Below, one piece after another: positions 33,766-44,480 of a stretch of DNA of 64,000 nucleotides. The notes under the pieces were generated by a model that was given only the letters and a program-made list of their open reading frames with translations, made no database searches and had not been told where the DNA came from. This DNA is from Emiliania huxleyi CCMP1516 (lineage: Eukaryota > Haptophyta > Isochrysidales > Noelaerhabdaceae): positions 13,034 to 77,033 of the forward strand of contig NW_005199353.1 of the NCBI RefSeq assembly GCF_000372725.1, read 5' to 3'. A program made the position numbers and the translations under genes. How positions within the stretch are numbered: the first letter of the stretch is position 1; each line of letters starts with the position of its first letter.

Positions 33766-35275
33766 AGAAGAGACGCACGTCGGGGAGCCACGCCGCCGCC
33801 AAAGAGCCGCTTCGGCCGAGGCGGCATCGCTGGATCCGAGCTGCATAATCTCTACGGCCCGCGCCTCTCGCGCACCCGCCACCGGGCGTCGATACCAGTG
33901 CCACCTCATGGGGTGGGGCGAGTCCGTCGTAGGCCGCTTCTCGCGCATCAGAAGCCGCGGTTCGGTCGAGGACCGGACCTCGCTCCTCACCTCTCGAGGC
34001 ACGCCAAACACCGCCAACCGGTCGCCGTCGAGGAGCCGCCCGCCGGGTGTACCGAGGAGTCACTTGCTCAACCCCGGAGCTGTGAATGGGTCGGTCGTTA
34101 GGAGCCCCCCTCCGGGCAGCCCGGACAGCCCGTGCAGCCCGCCGCTCGCGGAAGACGAGTTCCCCGCCCCGCTGCGGCACACGCGCCCCGCAGCCGCTGC
34201 TCTCGCCACAACCTCTCAGGTCTGTGACTCACGCACGCCTCGGTGCTAGGCACGCGCCGTCGAGCCGCTTCCCGCGCGTGTACGACGGGCAGCCCGCCTC
34301 CGAGGGCGGCTCGCTCTTCTCGCGCCACACGGCCGCGCGACGCGGCGGCGGCGGGCTCGGCCATCCGCGCGGCGCCGCCCAACGAGCCATCCACTGATGA
34401 CTTCCTCAACGAGGCAATAGGAGGCCGCGCGGCGTCGCAGGTTGGCGGCTCGGAGGTGTCGGCGGGCGAGCCTAGATGGCGGAATGCGCTCCCTTGCACT
34501 CTAGCGAGCACTCGACAAGACACGACCTCGACGGTGCCCACGGTGTTCCCTGTTTAGTCTCCCGCTGTGCGGCGACGGGTGCCGCTGCAAGGAGCCGCAG
34601 CCCGACTCCCCTCTCTGCGCACCCGACAACGCAGGTGAGCCAGGCCGAGCGCGAGGCGGAGGCGGCGCTCCTCGAGCTCGAGATCGGGCCGGAGGACTCG
34701 GTCTCGGTGGCGTGCATGCAGAGGGATGGCGACGGGTCTGCGAGGACCCCGCCAGAGAGGCGTTTGCCGCACCACCCTCCGCCCCCCGCGCACGCGCCCG
34801 CCTCCGAGGGCGCGAGGAGGGGGGCGGAGAGCGAGGAGAGGCAGGAGACGCCCGTCGTGCTCGAGGCTGCGGACGGGACGCGTCACGAGATGGCGGCAGA
34901 CTTGGACGGGGTGGCGAGCGCCGCGGAGCTGCAGCAGGGCTTGCGGCAGGCGTACACCGAGAGTAGCCGAGAGTAGCCGAGATCACCCGAGATCACCCGA
35001 GATCACCCGAGGGCTTGCGGCAGGCGTACACAGACTTGCTCGGCGAGGTGTTGCCGCCGCGGGCGCTGCGGCTGCACGCGCGGCTGCTCAACGGCGGCTC
35101 TGTGCCGCTGACCACCGACGCGGCCGGGCTCGAGCTCGCGCGCGGAGCGGCCTCTCTCGTCGTGCGGCAGGAGATGGCGACGCCGTCGCTTCCGTGTACG
35201 CTGGCGGACGTCGGCGCATCAGGCCTCTCGGGCTGGCGAGACCGACCGGCAGAGGCGCCAATCGAGGACCTCTAG
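33766..35275 (+). CDS. Unrecognised multi-exon gene, 3' exons best supported
   Basis: The last two exons are convincing: 34635-34949 (VSQAEREAEAALLELEIG to AAELQQGLRQ) and 35024-35275 (AYTDLLGEVLPPRALRLHAR to APIEDL), joined in phase 0 by a 74-bp GC-AG intron. Upstream, 33766-34540 contains disordered Ser/Pro/Arg-rich segments (for example LLTSRGTPNTANRSPSRSRP) that end at good GT donors (34220, 34440), but the exon phases are unresolved. The protein seems mostly disordered with an acidic, helical C-terminal domain. It could instead continue the preceding Cys-rich gene. No known domain. Confidence 0.4.
34937..35031. repeat. Perfect direct repeat bounding a 74-bp intron
   Basis: The 21 bases at 34937-34957 recur exactly at 35011-35031 (core TTGCGGCAGGCGTACAC). 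The offset of 74 equals the intron length between the GC donor (34950) and AG acceptor (35023). Inside are five short repeats (GAGAGTAGCC, GAGATCACCC). Confidence 0.92.
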
Positions 35276-35663
35276 TCGTCAGATACGAGACGCGCGATTG
35301 TGCTGTAAAACGCGCTGCCGCTGTGCGCCACGCCGATGGGGCGCGGCGCGCAGGTGGACGAATCAGGCTCCAGGGTGGTACAGGCCCGAGCGCCCGACCA
35401 GATAGCGAGTAGGACCAGGTTAGACGTAAGTTAGAGCGCGGGGAGCCGGTGGGGTGCCTGCTGTGTGGAGTGCACACCTTCAAGTTAAACGGCCGAGTGC
35501 TCGGTTTGTGTGCACGCGTGCACGGACCACCGCACGGTTGGGCTACACCTGGCCTAACCTGGAACTTTACTCTAAAAACGACCGAACGAGCTATCTTGCA
35601 GCGCCCATCGACGACGCCCGCTTCCGCCCGGCGCCCACGGCGTGGACTACTCTCTGCTACAGC
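35276..35663. other. Convergent intergenic region
   Basis: Between convergent genes. Nothing recognisable beyond scattered short repeats. Confidence 0.5.
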
Positions 35664-37540
35664 TCAGCTCGCGGAGGGGCACGCCTCCGTGCGATTTGGC
35701 TGGGTGGCGAAATCGCCATATTTCGCAACGTGGCACCAGTCGCCGTAAGCGCCGTTGAGGTCGAGGAAGAAGAGGACGAGGCAAAGCGTCGCGCAAGAAA
35801 AGATGACGAGCGCCGGCCACGCGCGCCGCAGCGCGAGCGGTTTCGTATCGCCGGGCGCGAAGCGCTTGTGCATCGCCATCGCCAGGATGCAGACGGCCGC
35901 CTCGGCGCCGTTCGTGCAGTACTTTGCCCAGAGCGTGACACACGCCTGGAAGACGAGGCCGACGGCGGAGGCGTTCATGCCCACGAGGGCGCAGCGCACC
36001 CACTCATGCCGTCGCAGCGACTGGCGCAAGGGGAGGGGCGGGGGGTGACATAGCGCTCCTGCTCGGGCTCTCGGTGAGGCGTGTCGTCGCTATGCCGGAG
36101 CGACGGTCCCCGAGGAGAGACGCGCGCGGGAAGAGGTGCAAGCGGCCCGGCAGAGGCAGGCCCGGAGGGCGGGGCGGAGGCCGGCGCGGCGCGCGCCTCC
36201 CAAAAGGGCATCAGCGCGTAGATGAGCAGGATACCGGGCCCAAACAGGCCGAGGAACCCGACGATGCCGCCCCCGACGCCCGCCACCGCGGCCCCCAGGA
36301 AGGCGGACAGGTTGAAGAGCGGCCCCGGCAGCGACTGCGCGAGCGCGAGGCCGAAGCCAAACGTCTCTGCGTCGAGCGGCGGGAACGAGCCCGTCTCGCC
36401 CGGCTCGCAGCGGCCGCGCGTGAACTCCGACTCGAGCATGGGCAGCACCACCTGGTCCGTTCAACGGCTGCGAGTCAGTCAGTCACGGCTGTGCCCCTCC
36501 GCGCGAGCACCGGCAGAGCCACCTGCCCGCCGCCGTAGATGGAGAAGCCCATCCAGTAGAGAGACGAGAAGACCGCGAGCTGGCGCGAGCCGGCGCCGCC
36601 GAAGCCGCCGCAGGCGAGGTCGCGAGCGACCCACGCAAAGGGAAACAAGCCGACAGCGACCATGGCGAGGAGGAGGCCGGCCGGGCGCGGGATGCCGATC
36701 TGCTTGAGCAGCCCCTTGCCGGTTGGTGGGGAGAGCGCCTGCGGCGCGGAGCGGGTGGGGGAGTCGAGGCTCGAGAAGTCAAAGGGCGAGGAGGAGGTGG
36801 CGGGCACCTTTTCGTACGCGGCCCGCCGCGACGGTCGCCGTGCGTCGAGCGCGGTGACGAGGCCTCCAAACAGGATGAGGCCTACCGAGGGGGGCGCCGT
36901 GTCGCGGGTGGCGGTCCGTGGTGGTGGTGGTCCGGGCGGGGCTCGGCTGTGCGCCGGGGAAGGCGAAGGCGGCCCAGCGCATGTGCTCCCGCGGCAGCAG
37001 CAGCGCCACGAAGCACGTGAAGAGCGCGAGCGAGATGCGGAGCGGGTCGTCGCCGCAGGCCTTGTTGCCGAGCATGCGCGCGGCGAGAAAGACGAGGCTG
37101 ATCGCGGCCGGCCCCGCGCCGAGCACGACCATCTTGTAGGTGTCGAGCGCGCCGAGGTCGAGGTAGTACACCGCCGCGCCCGTGCTCAGCTGCACCGCGA
37201 AGCCGACCCAGTCAAAGAGCCAGAAGCTCACCAGCCCACCGAGCGCGCCCGCACGCGTGATGCCCATCGCCGTGGCCATCTGCGTCGAGGTGGGGCCGGG
37301 CATCGCCTGCCCGAGCGACATGAGCTCCATGAAGCGCTGCTCGTCCAGCCAAGGCCGCTCCCCCTCCACGAACGTCTTGAGAAAGAGGCCGATGTGCGCC
37401 GCGGGACCGCCGAAGGCGATAAACCCCATCGGGAAGAATGCCGCCGCCACGTCGCGGACGCGGCCCCAGTAAGTGAGAGGCTCGGAGGAGGCGTGCGGCT
37501 TGGCTTGCGAGTCCATCGGGGCGATGTTGGCGGCGGGCAT
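35664..37540 (-). CDS. Chromate-transporter (CHR/ChrA) family membrane protein
   Basis: Exons 37540-36955, 36881-36523, 36451-36197 and 36002-35664 give 512 residues. Introns 1 and 3 are GC-AG, intron 2 GT-AG, with all phases consistent. The protein has about ten hydrophobic segments and the duplicated CHR signature. The first half has FFPMGFIAFGGPAAHIGLF, WLDEQRFMELMSLGQAMPGP and STQMATAMGITRAGALGGL; the second half has FSIYGGGQVVLPMLESEF and AETFGFGLALAQSLPGPLFN. In bacteria the family exports chromate; eukaryotic members are known in fungi and algae, where the anion is less clear. The middle linker is basic and disordered. The start at 37540 (MPAANIAPMDSQ) is chosen because hydrophobic homology begins soon after; earlier ATGs fall in repeats. 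Confidence 0.88.
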
Positions 37541-37975
37541 CGCGGTCACGATCTGAGTGGCTCGGCGGAGCGGTTTCGCCCCGGACCCTACCTTGTTTCG
37601 GCCGACGGCGTTGCTGGCGCTTTCTTTTTTCGTGAACTTCTGAGGGATTTGCAACGAGAGCGATCGTGAACAGGGATTTGCAACGAGAGCGATTCCGAAG
37701 GAAGGGACACAAACGAAATTATTTTTTGTTTGTTTCCTGCAAACAAAATGTGTCAGATACATAGATACCCAGCTACCCACCAGGCGTGGTCCGAGAGAGC
37801 TTTCTCTCTTGTGATCCGTCATCATCTGTCCAGCGTCCAACATACCGCGTTGGTGTCCAGTCCGAGCCTGGCTGTTCTTCACCTTACTACCTGTGTATGT
37901 TAGCAGGGAGGTGATGAGGAGTCAGTTATGCGCGGCGCCTACGATCCGTGCAGGAGCCCGACGGAGAGAGGCAGC

Positions 37976-38053
37976 GCGCCTCTTTTCATTGTTAGTGCCC
38001 GCCGCTAACGCGCATAGATTCGCACTTCGAAGGTCGTAACAATGAAAAGAGGC
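37976..38053. repeat. Inverted repeat, about 18-bp arms
   Basis: GCCTCTTTTCATTGTTA and its complement TAACAATGAAAAGAGGC flank about 42 bases. This could be a small foldback or MITE-like remnant, or a stem-loop in a transcript. Confidence 0.7.
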
Positions 38054-38185
38054 GGGCGGCATCGCTCGACTTAACCGAGAGAACCTGAGAAGGTGAGAAG
38101 GGCCGGTGCAACTAGTCACTGGGGTGTTCATGGAGTCCCGTACCAGAAAGAAAGAAGAAAACAGACAAACTCAAAAGAACTAGCA

Positions 38186-38236
38186 GAAAAAGAAAGAAAA
38201 CAGACAACCCAAGGGAGGGATTGGAGGACGGCACAC
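38186..38236 (+). repeat. Dispersed 5'-flank element A, copy 3
   Basis: AAAGAAAGAAAACAGACAA, then CCCAAGGGAGGGATTGGAGG, with a partial extra copy of the A-rich half at 38145-38170. About 100 bases upstream of the ATG at 38335, same strand. Confidence 0.75.
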
Positions 38237-38334
38237 GAGTGCAAAAATTCTTCCCGCGAAGCAGAGTGGCGCGAGCTCGCAGCGTAACCAAACGGCCACA
38301 ATCTCATCAGCCCTGCCTCGCTTCGAAGTCAAAA

Positions 38335-40455
38335 ATGACCACGGAGAGCGAGCTCGGCCGGCACACGGTCGACTGCGGCGCGCGCGAGGACAACGGCGAC
38401 ACTTGGGTCTTCGCGGAGGCCAACGAGAGCGTCGACTCATTCACCGGCGCCTTCCCGCCGCGGTCGTGTGGAAAGGAGTGGATCGCCGCGCGCCACGACG
38501 GCCGGTCTGCGCTGGCCGGCGGCGGCAGCGCTGAGGACGAGGCGGAGGAGAAGGGCGGCGGCAATCGTGCGGAGGCCGAGGAGGAGAAGGGCGGCAGCAA
38601 GGCCGAGGCCGAGGCGAAAAAGGCTTGGCAGGCGGTGGGCAGCAAGTCGCTCTCCACGCTCACTGCGACGCTCAAGGCGCACAACTTTGGGCGGGGCAAG
38701 TGGCTGATCCAGGCCGAGGCGGAGGAGGTGGACGAGATGTGGCGCAAGATCGTCGCCGCCCTCTGGGAGGGCAAGCTTGGCTCCTCCGCCAAGGTGAGCG
38801 GCGCAGGCATGCAGATGGCGCACGGCGGCCACATCATCTGCGTCTACGTCAGCCCCTTCTGGGACACGTCAGAGGTGGAGCGAGGCGCGCGTCGGCCCGG
38901 CCGCCGCCGCCGCCCGCCCGCCGCGCCAAGCGCCCCTGCGCGTCGCCCTGCCCGCGCCGCCCTGCCCTGCTGCCTGGCCCGCGCCGCTCAGCCCCCGCGC
39001 GACTGCCCGCCTCAGTCCTCGGCACTCTCCGCACCGAGTGCGGCGTGGCGCACCCGCTCAAGTTCAAGGCGGACGGGATGGGGCTGCTCGGCGTGCCAAA
39101 GTCCAACGAGTGGGGCATCCCGCCCGCCGTCTACGTCGCGCCGGCCGGGTCGATGGACGTGACGCGCCCGGCCGTGCGCGGCGACAAGTCGGGCGTGTAC
39201 AAGCCGAAGCTCGGGAACCGCGAGACCAACGGAGAGGGCCGCTGGAGGCGTCCCGACGGCGCGGCGCCTCCGCCTCCGCGCTCTGCGCCACCGCCCAAGC
39301 CAGAGGAGAAGCCGGCGGCCAAGAAGGCGGCGGACGGCTTCGCGGCGCTGATGGGCCTCGCGGGCGAAGACAGCGCTGAGATCCTGCGGGAGAAGAATCG
39401 GCGCAAGGAGGAGAGGGCGGAGAAGAAGCGCGCCGCGGCGGCCAAGGCGGCCGAGGAGTCTCGCGCCGCGTTCGAGGCGGTCAAGGCGGGCGTGGGGCAG
39501 CGCAACTGGGCCGACGACGAGTCTGACGAGGAGGAGGCGCCGCCCGCGCCATCGCTCACCGACTCGGACGCGAGCGAGTCGGAGGCGGAGAGCGAGTCGG
39601 AGGAGAGCGAGTCCGAGGATGCCGTGGCGGCCGCGGCGGCCGCGGCGGCGAGGGAGGCGGAGGCGGCGGCTGCGGCTGCGGCCAAGGAGCGGCCCAAGAA
39701 GAAGAAGACGGCGGAGGAGGAGTCTGTCGAGGCGCTGCGGCCGCGCGAGGTGGAGCCGGCGGGCGTGCGCGTCCCTTGACCGCCCGAGCTCTGAGCAGGC
39801 GCTGCTGCTCGAGCTCGAGGCGGCGCCGGAGCAGTCTGCGGCGGAGCCGGCGGCGGCGGGCCAGTCCAAGGCGGCCGCCAAGCGCGCGGCCAAGAAGGCG
39901 CGATGTGCCGCCCCGTCCCTGCCTCGTGCAGGCGATCTCGGCGGTCCGTGACGAGCCGCGCGACGTGTCCCGTAGGCGGCGGCGGCGGCGGCCAACGGCG
40001 GAGCAGGCGCCGCCACCGGCGAGGCAGAGGCGGCGCCGGCTGCGGAGGAGGAGGGCGCGGGCGGCGAGGCCAAGGGCGTCGACGTGGCGGCGGTGCTCAA
40101 GGTGAGCTCCGCGCCGCCCCCACGCCTCCGCGCCGCCTCCTCCGCGCCTTCGCGCTTTTTGCACCCCACTCCCCGCAGCTCGCCCCTTCTCGTCGGCAGC
40201 TTTTGCCCGCCCTGTCCCTCCCCGCCCACCTCGCTGCCTCCCTCGTCGCTCCCTCGCCGCAAGGCACGCGCCGCCGCCGCCGCCGGGAAGAAGAAGAAGG
40301 CGGGCGCCGCGGGCGGCGCAGCAGCCATCGCCGCGGCCGAGCTGAAGGCGCGCGACGCCGGCAAGAAGAAGAAGGAGAAGCGCACGTACGAGAAGGGGGC
40401 GAAGCAGGTCGGAGCCAAGGCGCGCGGCTCCGACAACAAGTACCAGGGCGAGTGA
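38335..40455 (+). CDS. DUF1917 / C11orf68 (UPF0696)-like protein with Lys-rich tail
   Basis: Exons 38335-38884, 39016-39749, 39799-39897, 39976-40101 and 40264-40455 give 566 residues. Introns 1 and 3 use GC donors, 2 and 4 GT; phases agree throughout. Residues about 110-240 carry the family pattern: FGRGKWLIQAEAEEVDEMWR, LGSSAKVSGAG, HGGHIICVYVSPFWDTSEVE, RVLGTLRTECGV, and WGIPPAVYVAP. Splicing at the GC donor restores EVERVLGTLR, in the middle of a helix. The fold is eIF4E-like in the structure I recall; the cellular role of the family is poorly known. The C-terminal half is highly charged (EKKRAAAAKAAEE, acidic Ser/Glu tract, GKKKKAGAAGG) and ends KARGSDNKYQGE, suggesting RNA or ribosome association. 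The tail is not part of the usual family. Confidence 0.8.
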
Positions 40456-40972
40456 GGGCCGAGGCTCGGGCCCACAGCGCTATTTACACGTGCCCAAGGC
40501 GCACAATGGTCGGCAGGAGGCAGCGTTATGGGCCGCGAGGCCGAGCTGCGAGCCGCGAGCGAGCGCATGCGCCTGAAAAGACAAAAGAGCACGCACCTCC
40601 GGGTCGCATCGATGGTTTGTATGAGCGAGAGACGTCCCTCGCGAGCCGTGTATAGGTACGCCGGAGAGCGCTGCATTTTTACCCAAATGTACCTCAACAC
40701 ACGCCTATTCAACACATTGGGGTGGTGTTGGCGCACTCGCACACATGCTTACTGCGACGTTTGAGACACAGCAGACACGGCCAGAGTGCAGACTGACCCC
40801 GACCGTCGCCCGCAGAGAGACGAGAGACGCGACTCACCCGGGAGCCGGGGAGAGAGCTGCCTGGTGCGACGGGATCGCGCTTCAAGTTCAGCGAGCCGAC
40901 ACGAAAAGAGGCTCGCAGCGAGGGGTCGCATCGCCACCTCTTCAACGGCGAGAAGACGATCCACTGAAAACC
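40456..40972. other. Convergent intergenic region
   Basis: 3' flanks of two convergent genes. No gene or clear repeat beyond short CG-rich direct repeats. Confidence 0.5.
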
Positions 40973-42043
40973 CTACACACGCTCCACAGACGCTGCGTCG
41001 CCTCCCAGCGCGAGCGACTTGACTGGCACCTTTTCAATCGGCTCGTCAAAGCGGGAGAATGTGAACTGCGTGGCATACGCAGATGTCACCTCGTAATTCT
41101 CCGCTTGTCCATCAATGGCACCCTCCGCCATGGCTGACGTCTTGAAGTAGCCCTCGGCCGGGTAGTTGTCGGTTTTGCCGTTGCGTGGAAGCGGCGACGA
41201 GTACGACTGGCCGATGAGGCCGTGCGGGCGGGACCGCGCGGCCACGTCGCCGATCGAGTGGAAACCAAGATCGAGGCGATGGTGAGGACCCGAGATCCGA
41301 TCGTACACGGGGCTGCCCTTGATCCAAACGACCCAGTCACCAACCGTGGCGTTGCCGCTGGATGACTTCATGGCGAACGTCAGCTCCTCGCACTGCTTGG
41401 AGGCCTTCTTGCCGATCCGGAAGAAGTTGCCGCCGCACGTGCCGTTGACCGTCTTCCAACCCCAGTTCTGGTCGTTCAGCTCTGAGGCCCAGAACGAGAT
41501 GTTGGCAAACTTGCGCTTGGCGCCGCCAACGCGCGCCACGATATGCACCTCGGTGATGAAGCTCCCGTCGACCGTCACCTTCTTCTCCGCGCTCATAGTG
41601 TTGCCCAGCAGGAACTTTGCATCCTCAATCTTGACGTTGACGGCGAGGTCGGGCGCCGACAAGAAGTTGTAGAACATGCCGTTCCGGCCACGGAAGTCGG
41701 CGCGCCCGCCGTTTGCAAAGGCGAGGTGCGGGTCTTGGAATGCCCCGTTTTTGCAGCAGTACTCATGCGTGCAGTAGCCCGACACGCCAGGGTAGCAGCG
41801 CATCAGCAAATCCTGCGGGGCTTTGCGCATCAGGTCCTCCGGACAGCCCCTGTTGTCTGTTGCAGAGCCCACGCAGTCGGGGTTGACAGAGCAGTCGTTG
41901 AACCAGTCAGCGCAGAGCTGGTGCGAGTTGGCATCGTTAGGGTCGGGAATGGGGAGATTTCCCACACTGGCCAATGAAATGCGCGTGCGTCCCTGGGCAG
42001 CGGCGCTCCCGATGAGCAGCTGGAGCACGGGGGCGCGCAGCAT
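40973..42043 (-). CDS. Secreted protein with root-cap / von Willebrand D-like domain
   Basis: A single exon of 356 residues. The N-terminus is a signal peptide (MLRAPVLQLLIGSAAAQG). Residues about 40-105 are Cys-rich (CADWFNDCSVNPDC, CYPGVSGYCTHEYCCKNGAF). Then DPHLAFANGGRADFRGRNGM and FYNFLSAPDLAVNVKIEDAK match the start of the plant root-cap/LEA-like family and of VWD-type domains (a DPH or DPR-F-x-G-x(n)-F-x-G-x3-YNF core). Further beta-rich sequence follows (VTVDGSFITEVHIVARVGG). It has several N-glycosylation sequons (NIS, NGT, NAT). Presumably extracellular; function unknown. No introns. Confidence 0.72.
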   Translation of the reverse strand: MLRAPVLQLLIGSAAAQGRTRISLASVGNLPIPDPNDANSHQLCADWFNDCSVNPDCVGSATDNRGCPEDLMRKAPQDLLMRCYPGVSGYCTHEYCCKNGAFQDPHLAFANGGRADFRGRNGMFYNFLSAPDLAVNVKIEDAKFLLGNTMSAEKKVTVDGSFITEVHIVARVGGAKRKFANISFWASELNDQNWGWKTVNGTCGGNFFRIGKKASKQCEELTFAMKSSSGNATVGDWVVWIKGSPVYDRISGPHHRLDLGFHSIGDVAARSRPHGLIGQSYSSPLPRNGKTDNYPAEGYFKTSAMAEGAIDGQAENYEVTSAYATQFTFSRFDEPIEKVPVKSLALGGDAASVERV

Positions 42044-42288
42044 GTGTGTCCCGGGTGCGGCAAATAGCGAACTCGGAATGTGCCTTCTTCGGGCGGCGGG
42101 AATTCTCCTGCCACGTGCGCAAATTTGTTTCTTGTTTTGGCTTCAGTGGAGAAGAGAGAGTTTTTAGTTGTTGTTGTTGTTGCGGCTGTGGTGGCTGTGG
42201 CTGTGGCTGTGGCTGTGACTGTGGTGCTCACTCACACACACACACACAAAAGACAGAGATCAATCACACACACAGGCTGCCTTGATTG

Positions 42289-42360
42289 AGCACTTGAGCA
42301 CTGGATAGGGTCGATTCCGCGTGGTACGGGACCCCTCGATCGTCTCGCCCTCCCTCACTG
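42289..42360 (+). repeat. Dispersed element B, copy 2
   Basis: GGATAGGGTCGATTCCGC, GGTACGGGACCCCTCGATCG and CTCGCCCTCCCTCAC; nearly identical to 2576-2640 and to the reverse complement of 44635-44697. Confidence 0.8.
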
Positions 42361-42627
42361 GTGTGTTCATCGGGGGGGGTCATAACAAACACGGTACAGG
42401 ATCGAGGTGCACGCTGCCGAAGCAGTGTCGTCCCCCCTCTCCATAGTCTCGCTGGGAGAACGTCGGCGGCGATGGCGGTGTGACCGATCGAGCTACAAGA
42501 GGAGCTTGATGCTTGTTCAGCAGGGCCATCAGGCTGCCCCACTCCATCACGCCCACGCGACCACGAACGTCGAGAACACACAGAAAACCAAACAGCGGCA
42601 GGGGTCAACAGACAACGGAAGGGACAG

Positions 42628-42673
42628 AAAAAGAAAAGAAGAGAAAGAAAACAGACAAGCCAAGGGAGGGATG
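42628..42673 (+). repeat. Dispersed 5'-flank element A, copy 4
   Basis: GAAAGAAAACAGACAAG, then CCAAGGGAGGGATG, 160 bases upstream of the ATG at 42835 on the same strand. Confidence 0.75.
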
Positions 42674-42834
42674 CAACGATTGTCACCGTCAGCGGGTCCT
42701 GAGTTTTTGCTGGGCGGAGGTTCGCTGATGAGGAAAGTCATTTCCACCGCCGCTTGAACACCTCGAAGATCCGCGTGAACACCTCGAAGATCTACCCCGC
42801 GCCCGCTTGAACACCTCGAAGATCCGCGTCGATC

Positions 42835-44122
42835 ATGGCGCTGGAGCCATCATGGACGCTCGTGGACTCGGCGGGCGTCGTCCACGTGGTCGCGGGCAGG
42901 TCCGCGCTGTCGCAGATGTTCGGCAAGAACACCAAACCGACCTACAACAACATGCTCGAGCTGGTCGGCGAGGGTTCGCGAGGCGTCGTTGGCTACCTTT
43001 GCAAGGACGGCTGGCGGATGCTGCGCGAGCTACCGTGGCTGCAGCACAAGGAGAGCAAGCGGATCGTGCCCGTCGTCGGCTCGGCCGCCCAGTTCCTTCA
43101 ACGTGCAGCAGCCGATGCCGACATGGCGGGCTTCATCTTGAACGGCAAGGCTAGCCAACCCTTCACTCGACTGATCGCACGGCCCGGCGCCAGCGGCATG
43201 CGATGGACCGGCGCCGGCTGACCGACTGCACTTCGCGCCGCCGGCGGCTCTCCTGCTCGAGCACGGCGCCAACGTCAACTCGGTGCAGCACTCGACTCTG
43301 GGGCCTCTCGTGCCTCTCGTGCCCTTCCAGGTGCGTGCCCGCCGCCCGCCGCCCGCCCACGTGCGCGCACGCGCGCGCTCGTCCTGTGTCGCCTCGCCCC
43401 TCCTCGCTCCCCTCTGCCCCACGCCACGCTCCCCCCCCCTACTGTCCGGCAGGTGCCGCAGCCGGCGGGCGTTGCCGGCGTGCTCGGCGGCGCGCCCGCG
43501 CCCTTTGCCCCGCCGCCCCAGGTATCCCCCTCCCCGCCGCACCGCCCCCTTCCTCTCCTCGCGCGCACGCGCGCACGCACGACACAAGCCGCGCGCCTAG
43601 CCCGCGTGCTCGTCCGACCCACCTCCCCTCCCACCGCAGGTCGGGCAGGGCCCCGTGCTCGGCGCGGGCGTCGGCGGCCCCGCCGCGCCGCCCGCCGCGC
43701 CGCAGGTGCTCGCGCCGGCCGCCGCCCACGTGCCCCGCGTGCTCGCGCCCGCGCCGCCGCACGCGCACGTCCACGCCGCACGCCGNNNNNNNNNNNNNNN
43801 NNNNNNNNNNNNNNNNNNNNNNNNNNNNNNNNNNNNNNNNNNNNNNNNNNNNNNNNNNNNNNNNNNNNNNNNNNNNNNNNNNNNNTTTGGGCCCGGGCCC
43901 CCCCACGTGCAGTTTCCCCCCGCAAGCCTTTGGTTATGTGACCCCTGGTGGTTACGTGACCCAAGGGTTCCCCCCCCCCCCCCTTTTCCCCCCAGGGCCC
44001 CCCCCCCCCCCAAACCACCCCACCCCACCCATCCCCCACCCCCACCCAGGTTGATCCCCTCCTCGATGCCGCCGTCGATTGCGTCGATGTGCTCGAGCTC
44101 GCATCCTTTGTGCAGGCCCCCC
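42835..44122 (+). CDS. Incomplete ankyrin-like gene spanning a gap
   Basis: The first exon starts at 42835 (MALEPSWTLVDSAGVVHVVA) and runs in frame to about 43145, where the frame breaks. The next coding block, in another frame (about 43194-43329), reads RLHFAPPAALLLEHGANVNS, an ankyrin-repeat hallmark; a GC-AG intron of 48 bases (43146-43193) would join the two. Then come two Pro/Ala-rich exons ending in Gln-GT donors (43454-43521, 43640 onward into the gap) and a later acidic exon (VDPLLDAAVDCVDVLELASF, 44050-44122). The product is probably an ankyrin-type adaptor with a Pro/Ala linker. The gap and nearby low-quality sequence prevent a full model. Confidence 0.4.
43786..43885. other. Assembly gap (100 N)
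   Basis: Exactly 100 N, a conventional placeholder for a gap of unknown size. Confidence 1.
43886..44050. other. Low-quality sequence flanking the gap
   Basis: Doubled and extended homopolymers (runs of 7-11 C, GGGTTCCCC style) mirror the first 230 bases of the window. Coding interpretation here is unsafe. Confidence 0.65.
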
Positions 44123-44222
44123 CCAGGCGCCCCTACGGCGGCGCGCAGCGCCGCTGCACCCCAAACAAAAACGCGCGCGCAGCGCGCGCCAGCGGCGCGC
44201 AGCGCCGCCGCAGGCGGCGGAC

Positions 44223-44301
44223 AGCAGGTGCGCAAATTTAAACGCCATTTTCGGTTTCGCACTTTTGCCAAAATCTTCAAAATCCGGTACAAATCGACCG
44301 T
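44223..44301 (+). repeat. Dispersed element C, copy 2
   Basis: AGGTGCGCAAATTTAA, CGCCATTTTCGGTTTCGC and GGTACAAATCGACC; related to 7992-8068. A GC-rich stretch containing GCGCGCAGCGC-type palindromes precedes it. Confidence 0.65.
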
Positions 44302-44480
44302 TAGGAGATTTTCCGTGCGCAGCCGGCGGGGCCCATGGCGGGGGCTGGCCCCCCGCTGCCAGGCGGCCAGCCAAAAATGTTATAAACACCAAAATTGGGT
44401 TTACATAGTAAACTGCTTGCCAGAGGCCTCAGCAACTTTGTACATCATTTTGGTCCTTTCTGTGTGGGCATGAGAATCGT

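Larger units (their letters stand above)
37541..38334. other. Divergent promoter region with repeats
   Basis: Between two divergent genes. It contains a direct repeat GGGATTTGCAACGAGAGCGA (near 37650 and 37675), an inverted repeat (37976-38053), and element A copies just before the gene at 38335. Probably the shared promoter space. Confidence 0.6.
42044..42834. other. Divergent promoter region with elements A and B
   Basis: Divergent space between the root-cap-like gene and the gene at 42835. It holds short GTT and GGCTGT tracts (42165-42225), element B copy 2 and element A copy 4. No gene. Confidence 0.6.

Noticed and set aside
43203..44054. Pro/Ala/Arg-rich frames crossing the second gap
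   Set aside because: They run through introns, N bases and poor-quality homopolymer sequence; only short exon pieces are credible.
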